DNA from: Candidatus Tenebribacter davisii
Lineage (GTDB): Bacteria; Cloacimonadota; Cloacimonadia; Cloacimonadales; TCS61
Length of the DNA stretch: 64,000 nucleotides
Assembly (NCBI GenBank): GCA_030765535.1
Contig: JAVCCH010000086.1
Location: forward strand, 1-64,000
Reading direction: 5' to 3'
This document shows, piece by piece, positions 49,903 through 59,715 of this stretch. A program made the position numbers and the translations under genes. The notes under the pieces are model-generated. The model saw only the letters and a program-made list of their open reading frames with translations, ran no database searches and was not told the DNA's origin. Within the stretch, counting starts at the first letter, position 1. Each line of letters begins with the position of its first letter.

Positions 49903-50976
49903 TTATTTTCCATTTATATTACTAAGATCAATTTCAGGTAAGCCAAATGAACTGTAATTAGAGATATTTGGAGTTGCAATAAATATCTGATGTTTTCCTT
50001 TGAGTATTTCAATTATTCTCTCAGTTCTCATTTTATCAAGATCTGCCAGAACATCATCGAACATCAAGATTGGAGTATCAGTATCTTTTTCTTCAATAAG
50101 TTCTGATTGAACTAAACGTATTGCTATGGCAATAGATCTTTTTTGCCCCTGTGAGCTAAAACTTCTAGCTGGATGAGTATCCATGAAAATATCTATATCA
50201 TCTAAATGAGGTCCTGTAAGGCTTCTTTCCTGATGTTTTTCCTGTTCTTCTATTCTTATCACATGCTCTAATAGATCATTATAAATATCATCATTTTGGG
50301 TTGGGAAAGAATATTTGTATTCAATGCTAAGTTTTTCTCTATTACCACTAATTTCTTCATAACTTTTTTTCAACAAAGGTGAAAAATTATTTAAATATTC
50401 TAATCTGAATTTTATTATCTTTACTCCAACCCGTATAAATTGTTCATCCCATACTCTTTTTTCTTTACTTGTGTAATCTGTTTTAAATAGAGCATTACGC
50501 TGTTTTAAGATCCTTTTATAATTTCTAAGAAGTTCAATGTATTCAAAAGAGTATTGAGAAATTGCCTGATCTAAGAAATTTCTGCGGTATACAGGTGAGC
50601 CTGCGACTATCTCAATATCATTTGGTGAGAAATATACAACTTTGAGATATTTATATAATTCACTAATGCGAGCTATATTAAAGTTATTGATCTTAATTAT
50701 TTTTTTTTTTTTGTCGGAAGCTGCTTCGAATTTATGTATTTTGTTTTTTATTTCAAATTCAGCCTCTATACGAAAAAATGCTTTTGAGAAATTAATCAAC
50801 TCCAGATCACTACTGGTTTGAAACGATTTCCCAAAAGCAAAATATGATATAGATTCCAGAAGATTTGTTTTACCGGCTCCATTTTCGCCAAGAATCAGTG
50901 CACCTTCCGGATCGAATTTTAATTTAAAATCCGAATAATTACGAAAATTCTTTATTAAAAGAGAAGATATCAGCAA
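49903..50976 (-). CDS. recF: DNA replication and repair protein RecF
   Basis: NFRNYSDFKLKFDPEGALILGENGAGKTNLLESI, SFSSQGQKRSIAIAIRL, DDVLADLD. Confidence 0.95.
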   Translation of the reverse strand: MLISSLLIKNFRNYSDFKLKFDPEGALILGENGAGKTNLLESISYFAFGKSFQTSSDLELINFSKAFFRIEAEFEIKNKIHKFEAASDKKKKIIKINNFNIARISELYKYLKVVYFSPNDIEIVAGSPVYRRNFLDQAISQYSFEYIELLRNYKRILKQRNALFKTDYTSKEKRVWDEQFIRVGVKIIKFRLEYLNNFSPLLKKSYEEISGNREKLSIEYKYSFPTQNDDIYNDLLEHVIRIEEQEKHQERSLTGPHLDDIDIFMDTHPARSFSSQGQKRSIAIAIRLVQSELIEEKDTDTPILMFDDVLADLDKMRTERIIEILKGKHQIFIATPNISNYSSFGLPEIDLSNINGK

Positions 50977-50977
50977 C

Positions 50978-52096
50978 CTAAACTAACCGAAGCGGCATTA
51001 ATAAAAATCTAGCTGAGAAACCATCTTTAGTTTCAGTATTAAAGAAAAGAGCAGGTTCATTTGATTTACCCATTCTTACCTCAACTTCATCAGATTCTAC
51101 AACAGAAAGAATAGCAATAAGGTATCTATAATTAAAGGCAATAGTAAGAGGTTCACCTGAATATTTAAATTCACTGAGTTTCTCATTTGCTTCACCTTCT
51201 TCACGTTTAGCACTATTGATGGTTAAGGCATTATCTGCAATATCCATCTTAACTTTGAATGTCTCTTCAGAGGCAAGAAGTGATACTCTTTTTACAGCTT
51301 CTCGCAATTTTTTCTTATCAATAATGAGAACATTGTTATTATTTGTAGGGATGGCTTTTGTATAATCCGGGAATCTACCCTCAATGATATGTGTAAATAT
51401 CGTATAATTTCCATAAGTGAACATAACACGATTTGATTCAAGTAATACAGATATTTCAGGAAGATCATCAGCTATAACTTTATCCAGGAAAAGAAGTCCT
51501 TTGGTAGGAATTATCTGTTCTACAGGTTGCGGAAGATCAATTTGTTTATCCAGTTTAAATTCAGCGATCTTCTTTCCATCTGTAGCCACCATTAATTGTG
51601 AATCAGCTGCCATTTTCCAGAAAATTCCTGAGAATACCGGTCTGTTAATTTCAGAAGATACTGCAAAATGGGTACTATCGATCATTTTTTTGAACATTTG
51701 GGCATCTAATTTGATCACGTTTGAAAGATCTTTTTGTGGTACAAGCGGGAACTGGCTGCTTTCTGCACACAATAAGCTGAACTTAGATTGTTCGCATTGT
51801 ATTTTCAAAGTATCTTCATCAATGAGAAAATGAACCATGGATTCAGGTAAAGAATTGATGATCTCATTGAGATTTTTTGCTGATACTGCTGTCTTACCAC
51901 CATCTGTGATATTTGCCTCAAATTCAACTACAACTGTGATCTCAAGGTCAGTAGCAGTAAATTTAATAATATTATTTTGTTCATCTGCTTCTATAAGATA
52001 ATTTGTAAGAATTGGCATTGTGTTCTTACTAGGTACAATATTATAAAGATACTGAATCTGAGCTTGTAAGTCTACCTTTTCAATAGAAAATTTCAT
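50978..52096 (-). CDS. dnaN: DNA polymerase III beta sliding clamp
   Basis: MKFSIEKVDLQAQIQYLYNIVPSKNTMPILTNYLIEA...ATDLEI...C-terminal LLMPLRL. Confidence 0.95.
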   Translation of the reverse strand: MKFSIEKVDLQAQIQYLYNIVPSKNTMPILTNYLIEADEQNNIIKFTATDLEITVVVEFEANITDGGKTAVSAKNLNEIINSLPESMVHFLIDEDTLKIQCEQSKFSLLCAESSQFPLVPQKDLSNVIKLDAQMFKKMIDSTHFAVSSEINRPVFSGIFWKMAADSQLMVATDGKKIAEFKLDKQIDLPQPVEQIIPTKGLLFLDKVIADDLPEISVLLESNRVMFTYGNYTIFTHIIEGRFPDYTKAIPTNNNNVLIIDKKKLREAVKRVSLLASEETFKVKMDIADNALTINSAKREEGEANEKLSEFKYSGEPLTIAFNYRYLIAILSVVESDEVEVRMGKSNEPALFFNTETKDGFSARFLLMPLRLV

Positions 52097-52145
52097 ATTA
52101 TCCTCTTTACTTTTTAATATTTGTTAACTTAATAAAAAATAGATA

Positions 52146-52184
52146 AAATAAAAGCAAGAGTTTTTTCTACTCTTGCTTTTATTT
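52146..52184 (-). terminator. HU gene terminator
   Basis: AAATAAAAGCAAGAGT-tttttct-ACTCTTGCTTTTATTT. Confidence 0.85.
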
Positions 52185-52196
52185 ACAAAACAATTT

Positions 52197-52469
52197 TTAC
52201 TTAACTGCTTCTTTGAGTTTTTTACCAGCTTTGAAAACTGGAACTTTGCGTGCAGGTATTTGAATTTTAGCTTTAGTTTGAGGATTTACACCTGTACGAG
52301 CATTTCTTTTGTTTACTTTAAAAGTACCAAAACCAACTAATGATACTTTATCACCTTTTTCTAATGCAAGTGTAATGCCATCAATTACAGCATTTAAAGC
52401 AAGATTAGCAGCTTTTTTTGTAACACCAGCTCCTTCAGCAATCTTAATAATCAAATCTTGTCTGTTCAT
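52197..52469 (-). CDS. hup: HU-family DNA-binding protein
   Basis: MNRQDLIIKIAEGAGVTKKAANLALNAVIDGI...GFGTFKVNKRNARTGVNPQTKAKIQIPARKVPVFKAGKKLK. Confidence 0.97.
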   Translation of the reverse strand: MNRQDLIIKIAEGAGVTKKAANLALNAVIDGITLALEKGDKVSLVGFGTFKVNKRNARTGVNPQTKAKIQIPARKVPVFKAGKKLKEAVK

Positions 52470-52750
52470 TCATATCCTCCTTTTTTATTCGGTTAACAAA
52501 CATGGATTTAGTTTTTCCGTTTACAAAATATCTTGTCAATAAAAAAAACTATAGATAGCCATTTTTACAGGGTTTTTATGATTTTTTATACCATTTAAAG
52601 CAATAACAATATTCACAAAATATCTTCTAACTTATTGATTTATATACTCTTAAGAAAACACTTAATATTTTTCAAAGATCAATATAATTTTTTACATTTT
52701 TTTAATACTTATGCATATCCTTTTAATATAGGCACTTCTGTGAAATATAC

Positions 52751-54616
52751 TTATATCATACTTATTAATTCATGAATTTTTATAATTATCGTCTTGCCTT
52801 TTACCGTTGCATCATCAATAAAGTTAGCAACAACTTTATCTTTAACCTGTTTATAGGTACTATCACTTATGATAATATTATTTTTGGTTTCGTATTCTCT
52901 GGTTAAAGATTCAACTCTGGCACCAGCATTCATATTATCACCTATAGCAGTATAATCAAATATCTGTTCTGAACCCAGATTTCCAACAGTTACCATACCT
53001 GTATTTATACCAATACCCATATCAAGAGGATCTTTATTTTCTGCATTCCATTTTTCCTGAAGCTCATTCAATCTCTGACGCATTTCCAAAGCAGCTTTAC
53101 AGGCATGGAATGCATGATTCTCAAGGTTAACCGGTGCACCAAATATCGCAACTATCTCATCTCCAACAAATTTATCTATAGTTCCCTTATTATCTGTAAT
53201 GATTTTTACCATCTCAGTTAAATATTCTCTAAGGATATCAACTGTTTGTTTAGGAGTATGACTTTCAGTATATGGAGTAAAAGAAACAATATCTGCAAAT
53301 AGTACTGTTATCTCTTTCTGAACTCCACCGTACTCAAGCATTTTTGGATCTTTAATAAGTTCTTCAACCAGTTCTGGAGCAATATACTGTCCAAATGCCT
53401 GTTTGATAAACTTACGTTCTTTAACTGTTTGCATATATTGAATTACTAACCCGGTAAAATAAATAATGATAATTAGTATGGGAATTTCCAATGTTGGTAT
53501 CATAATCCTATTGTGACTGAACAAATAATAAGAAAAATAAATATAACTAATGATCAATATAAAATTAATGAAAACAGATATTGTTGGTTTTACTAATGAA
53601 TTGAAGATGAATAGCAGCACAGTCGCTACAAAAATGAAGAGCAGGTAGGGAATTATAGGAAATTCTTTCAAGAATTCTTGTCTTAAAACCGTTTCTATAA
53701 AATTAGCATGAATCTCTACACCAGGCATTAACTGATTTTCTTCTGAAAAAAATGGTGTATGGTGTGTATCATGGAATTCAACGGATGTAAGACCAATAAA
53801 AACAATTTTATTTTTAAATTTATCTGCAATTTGATAATATTCATCTAATTCTATTTCCAGTTCTTTTTCAAAATTCGTTGTGTAAGAAGAATCATCGATC
53901 ACATCGGCATAATCATATGTAGAAAAAGATTTGGGAGGTCCGTAGTAATTTATCAAAGCACTTCTTGATGTAGCTTTAGGAATAAAATGTCCTCCGATCT
54001 TAAATAATTTTGAATAATTCTGTATCTCATCCGAATATGGGTCGATCTGATAATGTTTTGCAAGTGTCAGTACCCCAATTGAAAGTTTTATCTCTTTTGC
54101 TCTTTTCTGAAATAATTCATAACGCCTTACAAACCCGTCATGATCAGTTGATATATTTACAGTTCCCCAGGTTGTCCCTGTTTGAGTTAAAAGAGAAATT
54201 GGAGAAAGCAACTGTTCTCTGACAGAATTGTTATATTGAGTTTTTATCAGTTTCCCAGATAGAATTATGTTATCATACTTTGCTATAGCTGCAGCTAATT
54301 TTGAATCTGAATTGATATTACTTCTTTCAGTAAATTCAACATCGAAGATTATCTGTCTTGCTCCAGCTTTTTCCAGGTTCTCGATTAGTCTAGCATGATA
54401 TTCACGGGGAAAAGGCCATCTTTCATTTAACGTACTAAATGTATCATCACCAATTTCTACAATTACTATATCGTTGGATATCTCCTGCTCACCGCGAAGT
54501 ATAAAGAAAATATCATTTACTTTATGCTCCAGATTATGCCAAAAGTTAGTTACAAAAAAAATTCTGAATATAACGAAAAAGATTAATGATATTACTATAT
54601 ATTTTATAATTTTCAT
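52751..54616 (-). CDS. CHASE2-domain class III adenylate/guanylate cyclase
   Basis: N-terminal CHASE2 (VIVEIGDDTFSTLNERWPFPREYHARLIENL), TM segments, cyclase VTVLFADIVSFTPYTES...DKFVGDEIVAIFGAP...DYTAIGDNMNAGARVE. Confidence 0.93.
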   Translation of the reverse strand: MKIIKYIVISLIFFVIFRIFFVTNFWHNLEHKVNDIFFILRGEQEISNDIVIVEIGDDTFSTLNERWPFPREYHARLIENLEKAGARQIIFDVEFTERSNINSDSKLAAAIAKYDNIILSGKLIKTQYNNSVREQLLSPISLLTQTGTTWGTVNISTDHDGFVRRYELFQKRAKEIKLSIGVLTLAKHYQIDPYSDEIQNYSKLFKIGGHFIPKATSRSALINYYGPPKSFSTYDYADVIDDSSYTTNFEKELEIELDEYYQIADKFKNKIVFIGLTSVEFHDTHHTPFFSEENQLMPGVEIHANFIETVLRQEFLKEFPIIPYLLFIFVATVLLFIFNSLVKPTISVFINFILIISYIYFSYYLFSHNRIMIPTLEIPILIIIIYFTGLVIQYMQTVKERKFIKQAFGQYIAPELVEELIKDPKMLEYGGVQKEITVLFADIVSFTPYTESHTPKQTVDILREYLTEMVKIITDNKGTIDKFVGDEIVAIFGAPVNLENHAFHACKAALEMRQRLNELQEKWNAENKDPLDMGIGINTGMVTVGNLGSEQIFDYTAIGDNMNAGARVESLTREYETKNNIIISDSTYKQVKDKVVANFIDDATVKGKTIIIKIHELISMI

Positions 54617-54617
54617 A

Positions 54618-56975
54618 TTAAAACTTCTGTGATACTTTCATTTTGAAATTCATTCTGGAATAATTTGCATACTCAAGTTCTGCATCTTGATACAATTTTA
54701 ATCCTGCATCAGCAGAAATAAATGTATTTGGCGTTATCTTATAACTTGTGCCAAGATTGAACATCTGGGCTGATTGAGAATTAATATCCCCGCTAAAAAG
54801 ATTGTAACGAAAATCAATATAAGGCTTTAATTTACTTTCTAAAAGATTTATTTCTCCACGCATAAATAATGAATGGTAATTGGATTTTTCCTCCAATGTT
54901 GTTAATTCCTGTATAACTGAGTTGTCATTTACCGTGAAAGTATAAGAAAATAATGTTACTAATGGGATTTGATCAAAATAAGTTCGCGCACTTAATGTAA
55001 GATTATTTCTTTTATAGTTAAATGAATCATTCAATTTATCTTTATTTAATGAATTTGAAAAGTTCAAGGCAAACCTGGTTGGAACATTGGGTAAATATCT
55101 TGCATTATATCCTGTACTAAAGCTCACTGTCGTAGAATGGATGTCTGAGGCAGTATTTATAATGTCAGTTGAATCCGGAACAAATCCATCTTCAGAGCCA
55201 CTTGTATTAAAATTCAAATTGAAATACATTTCATCATTTGGTTTATACATTGCTTGTGTAAATATTACAGTTGAACTTGACGTATTATTTTTTGTGTCAT
55301 CTACATTATCAGAAAATAAATTAAATCCAAAATTCATGGCAAGTCGGTTATTCATCAACATCAAGTTATCATTAAATGAAATTATCATAACATCTTTTTG
55401 AAGATAATTTGTGGAAAGCGAATTGAAGCTCGAGCCAATTGTTGAAAAGGAAAAATTCATAAGATTTCTATAGAAGAATAACCGTAAATACGATTTTAAG
55501 GCAAGATTAGCCATTCCAGGTTTAAAGGGGATCATTGATTCATTAATAATAAAAATATTTTCGAAATCTTGCGGATCTATTGAGATATCAATATCTTCGT
55601 CAATATCATCTAGAGATGCGGCACCATCAATTATATTATCATTGTAAAGACTCATTGCTGCCTCGGTTCCAAACACAAGTCGTTGATTAATCAGCGAAAG
55701 ACGGAAATCTGTACCAAGTAATAGATTATCTTTAGGACTTATAACTAAGAGACTATCCGCATCACGATAATACATCTCATCTAAAGAACTTATATCATCT
55801 TTATTTTTTACAAAGCCAACACCCCAGATAAAGTTTTGTGGATTGCCAAATTCCATTCTTAATGAATTGTTCACTTGTTTAAAAGCCCCAGCATTTACTA
55901 ATGCATCCTGAATCACTTTTCCATCTATATCTCGTTTGATATTTCCATGAGTGAATAATAATCTGAATGTTTTAAAATCCAATTTTGTATGTATTCCCCG
56001 AACATTTTTACAATTTAGCAGAAAACTATTCATTTTCGGTGAGTAATCACCAATTGTAAGATCAAAATGAGGAACATTAAGCATAAAGTTAAATCTATTT
56101 ACAGCTTGAGCTGAACTTGTCTCCAGTGATGTTAGGAATAATTTTGATCTGAATTTTAACCATTTGTGTGAACCTTTGAAAAACAATGAAAAATTGGCAG
56201 ATCTATCTGAATCATTATCGAGAGTATCCTGCTTTGTATTCATATACCGCATGGAAACAAGTGATTTTCCGGAAAGATCAAGAGGAAGTTCAAATCCTTT
56301 ACCTGTAACTTCTGTGATCCAGTGCTTTGACTCGATCCTGCTTCCATCTAATAATTGAGCTTCTACAAAATAGTTATGTGTTCCCAGCCTGGCATTAGAT
56401 ACCTGGAAGGTTATTACATTTGTAAAAACCCTCGTATTATCTGTTACATCTTCCCCATCGAAGTAAACTTTGATCGAGTTATAATCGATCTCATCTGAGA
56501 TCGCAAATGTCGAAATTGCTATAAGGAAATCCTCAGTTAGATCAGTGTAAAAAGCATCTGGTGACAACAGCACAAAACCGTCATTCTCATCCTGGGGTAT
56601 ATTAACTGTTATTCTAAATGGATTAATTTCCGGTTGGATGGAAGGATATGTAACTTTATTACTGGAAGTGAGATAAATTTCAAAATAGTATTCAGCACTT
56701 GAAGTGTAATCTATAAATTCATCCATTATTGATGAAAATTGCGGATTAGATTCAGAACCGGGTTCCATCTCTTTTTCATTATATTCTGTTGCACCTGTTT
56801 GCTTATACAGAATATTCACTTTCACGATTTCAGAGAAACCTTCTCTTACTTCAAGATCAAGTTTAACTTTTTGCCCATTTAATTGATAAACGGGTTGATC
56901 ATGATTAAGGATAACTTCAGAGAAGAGCTGAACAGTTATGAATAACAATACAAAAAGAAAAAATAATTTCTTCAT
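54618..56975 (-). CDS. Exported, probably outer-membrane beta-rich protein
   Basis: Signal peptide; alternating amphipathic strands; terminal ...MKVSQKF. Confidence 0.6.
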   Translation of the reverse strand: MKKLFFLFVLLFITVQLFSEVILNHDQPVYQLNGQKVKLDLEVREGFSEIVKVNILYKQTGATEYNEKEMEPGSESNPQFSSIMDEFIDYTSSAEYYFEIYLTSSNKVTYPSIQPEINPFRITVNIPQDENDGFVLLSPDAFYTDLTEDFLIAISTFAISDEIDYNSIKVYFDGEDVTDNTRVFTNVITFQVSNARLGTHNYFVEAQLLDGSRIESKHWITEVTGKGFELPLDLSGKSLVSMRYMNTKQDTLDNDSDRSANFSLFFKGSHKWLKFRSKLFLTSLETSSAQAVNRFNFMLNVPHFDLTIGDYSPKMNSFLLNCKNVRGIHTKLDFKTFRLLFTHGNIKRDIDGKVIQDALVNAGAFKQVNNSLRMEFGNPQNFIWGVGFVKNKDDISSLDEMYYRDADSLLVISPKDNLLLGTDFRLSLINQRLVFGTEAAMSLYNDNIIDGAASLDDIDEDIDISIDPQDFENIFIINESMIPFKPGMANLALKSYLRLFFYRNLMNFSFSTIGSSFNSLSTNYLQKDVMIISFNDNLMLMNNRLAMNFGFNLFSDNVDDTKNNTSSSTVIFTQAMYKPNDEMYFNLNFNTSGSEDGFVPDSTDIINTASDIHSTTVSFSTGYNARYLPNVPTRFALNFSNSLNKDKLNDSFNYKRNNLTLSARTYFDQIPLVTLFSYTFTVNDNSVIQELTTLEEKSNYHSLFMRGEINLLESKLKPYIDFRYNLFSGDINSQSAQMFNLGTSYKITPNTFISADAGLKLYQDAELEYANYSRMNFKMKVSQKF

Positions 56976-56983
56976 ATATACCT

Positions 56984-57643
56984 CTATTCGAATTCGATTG
57001 TGATCGTTCTTTTCTCTCCATTATCGTTTTTCAATTCAATTTTCAAGTTCTCTGACATCTTAACATCATAATCTTTCATTTCATCTTCTTCTATCTCAGC
57101 AACCAATATTTCATTTTTCCCGATTGAATGAGCTTTCTGTCCTGCTTTAACATCTGCTTCCTTATCATCCAATTTATTTTTTATATTAACTACACCATCA
57201 AGTGTGTATAGATCTGTAAAACCACTCTCATCAACTGAGAGAATGAATTTAGTTCCCTTTACAGATACAACTGTAGTTGGAGTATCAACAATAAAACTAC
57301 CAGTATTTTTAGATACTTTTGCCCAAAGTTCACCTAATTTCATAGTGCTCTTTTTATTTAATTTACCATTTGTTTTACTAGCATTAATGGTAAGTATACT
57401 ATTTGGAAATAGTTTTACTACAGAGCTTCCATCAATGAATTTAACTACAGCAAAAGATTCATCCTTACTCTCTAAAGTATCTTCATTTTCCAGTTCCGAT
57501 CCATTCTTAGCATTCAACAAGTCCTCACCATGTGTTAAAATAACATCACCTTTTACTTTCAAAGCTATTCCAACCGTATCCTGTGCAATTAATGGAAAAG
57601 AAAATAATATAATTATTATAACTATACATAATATTTTATTCAT
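56984..57643 (-). CDS. Exported FecR-domain protein
   Basis: Signal peptide; VVKFIDGSSVVKLFPNSILTI...KLGELWAKVSKNTGSFIVDTPTTVVSVKGTKF. Confidence 0.88.
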   Translation of the reverse strand: MNKILCIVIIIILFSFPLIAQDTVGIALKVKGDVILTHGEDLLNAKNGSELENEDTLESKDESFAVVKFIDGSSVVKLFPNSILTINASKTNGKLNKKSTMKLGELWAKVSKNTGSFIVDTPTTVVSVKGTKFILSVDESGFTDLYTLDGVVNIKNKLDDKEADVKAGQKAHSIGKNEILVAEIEEDEMKDYDVKMSENLKIELKNDNGEKRTITIEFE

Positions 57644-57652
57644 TTTATACTC

Positions 57653-58717
57653 CTATTCAACCGTTATTTTTGTTGGCGTAATATTACCGGAAGAAATACT
57701 TTCTAGAATATGCATAAGATCTTCAACCTTGATATCATTATTCTGCCAATTTATTTTATCTATTGTATATCCAACTTCAAGTAGATTAATCAATTCACCT
57801 ACTCCTTCAATATCTAACTGGTTGAAAAAATTTATCAGATTCTGCAAACCTGACTCATCGGAGGCAGTATCTGAAAGTTTAAAAAGATAGATAGTACTTT
57901 TATATTCACTTTCTGATGCCATGATAGGATTCATTGTTCTGGCTATGATCTGCCAGGCATAAGTTTTATTGTATTCAAATCCGGGTGCTCTGGGCGGATA
58001 AGAATAACTTGTAACTGCAATATCACTTTCAGTATAGTATGGTTCCAACATCTCTATCTCATCAACAGAATCGTAAATACGGTCTAACTCATAGCATTTG
58101 AATGTATAACTTTCCAAGTTGGAAAACCAGATAAAATTCGGATATTGTTCAGTAATATTAGTTACTCCAAGACCAATCGGGTTACCCGGAGTGATAAGAG
58201 AAATTGATATTGGTGAGCGAATAGTTACGATAGCAGTAACCGGATTAGATAGTAGATATGCCTCCTCACCCTGGTGTCCTTCTTCATAGATCCCAATATT
58301 AAAGATGTAATTACCATCCGGCATTCTGCCTGTATTCATGATAAGATCTTCAATGTTATCTAGAAAGTCATCAAAGTTTTGTACTGTAGTAAATCCACCC
58401 GGAGCAGAATTGATGATATCAATACTATTGAGTAATGTAGGAAACTGACCCGGAGTATTAGGAGTAAGGGTCATTGTCGCCTCTTCATCTTCCCAAACCA
58501 TTCTACAGTAGAGAACAGCATTCATACTTGTAGGTCCATTTATTCCAACCGTAAAAAGACTCGGTTGCATTTCTGGTTCATCCGGATTAAAATTCGCAGG
58601 ATAAAGAACATGGTAAGTTTTATGTAAGGGGGGAGTTACAGTTAAAGTAAAATCATATGTTTGGGCAAAAAGACTGATGGACATTGCTAAAATTAAAATT
58701 ACTAAGATTTTTTTCAT
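57653..58717 (-). CDS. Exported protein of unknown function
   Basis: Signal peptide MKKILVILILAMSISLFAQ; start set at the ATG preceded by GGAGG rather than the tracked 58729. Confidence 0.6.
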   Translation of the reverse strand: MKKILVILILAMSISLFAQTYDFTLTVTPPLHKTYHVLYPANFNPDEPEMQPSLFTVGINGPTSMNAVLYCRMVWEDEEATMTLTPNTPGQFPTLLNSIDIINSAPGGFTTVQNFDDFLDNIEDLIMNTGRMPDGNYIFNIGIYEEGHQGEEAYLLSNPVTAIVTIRSPISISLITPGNPIGLGVTNITEQYPNFIWFSNLESYTFKCYELDRIYDSVDEIEMLEPYYTESDIAVTSYSYPPRAPGFEYNKTYAWQIIARTMNPIMASESEYKSTIYLFKLSDTASDESGLQNLINFFNQLDIEGVGELINLLEVGYTIDKINWQNNDIKVEDLMHILESISSGNITPTKITVE

Positions 58718-58728
58718 TTTTTCCTCCA

Positions 58729-59685
58729 TTATAATTTCCGATTTAATGATAGTTCAATTATTTTATTAAGAAGCTCCGTAAAATTTATATTTACTTCTTT
58801 CGCTGCCATTGGTGTTAGACTTAATGGAGTCATACCAGGTAGAGTATTTACTTCCAGAAAGTAGAAATCTTTTCCGTCGTAACGGAAATCAACCCTTCCA
58901 TATACTTCACATCCAAAAAGAGCAAATACATTCGTGGCTTGTTTCTGAATTAACTTTAATTCTGAATTAGAAAGTTTAGCAGGAACTTCATAGATAGTTT
59001 TGCCTTTTGTATATTTATTTTTATAATCATACCATCCATTGTGAGGAATTATTTCAATTACAGGTAAGGCTTTTTTCCCCAGGATCGTAACTGTGAGTTC
59101 TCGTCCATCAATGAATTGTTCAATGATAACTTTCTCACTAAATTTAAAAGCTTCAATAATTGCTTCTTTCATTTCGCATTCTTTCTCAATAATGCTAATT
59201 CCTACTGATGAACCAGAATCATTTGGTTTAATTACCATTGGGAAGCCGATAAATTTTACGATGGGATCATAATCATATTCATAATTATTATAGATAAGTC
59301 TTCGTTTTGGCAGTTTAATGCCTACATACTCGGCAATGATTCCTGAGATATATTTATCCATTGATATTGCACTAGCCCGTTGACCAGAACCGGTAAATGG
59401 GATATTTTCAAGTGCTAAAAGCGATTGAATTCTGCCATCTTCTCCTTCAGCACCATGCAGCCCGTTGAATACTATGTCAGGTTTTATTTCTTTTATTCTG
59501 TTTATCATATCAGAATAGGAAGCAAATTCGACAGGATCTATCATAGTGACTTTTTTACCATTTTTCTGCAGAGCTTTTGCAATCATATTTGAAGATGTTT
59601 TTGATACTTTTGCTTCGTGTGAAAAACCACCTGATAGTACAATAACGTTTTTTATATTTACCATATACGTTTTATCCATATTCAA
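58729..59685 (-). CDS. ddl: D-alanine--D-alanine ligase
   Basis: LSGGFSHEAKVSKTS, NGLHGAEGEDGRIQ, VIKPNDSGSSVGISII, EVNTLPGMTPLSLTP. Confidence 0.95.
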   Translation of the reverse strand: MNMDKTYMVNIKNVIVLSGGFSHEAKVSKTSSNMIAKALQKNGKKVTMIDPVEFASYSDMINRIKEIKPDIVFNGLHGAEGEDGRIQSLLALENIPFTGSGQRASAISMDKYISGIIAEYVGIKLPKRRLIYNNYEYDYDPIVKFIGFPMVIKPNDSGSSVGISIIEKECEMKEAIIEAFKFSEKVIIEQFIDGRELTVTILGKKALPVIEIIPHNGWYDYKNKYTKGKTIYEVPAKLSNSELKLIQKQATNVFALFGCEVYGRVDFRYDGKDFYFLEVNTLPGMTPLSLTPMAAKEVNINFTELLNKIIELSLNRKL

Positions 59686-59715
59686 AAAAAATATGTCAAG
59701 AATAATAAGAAATCA

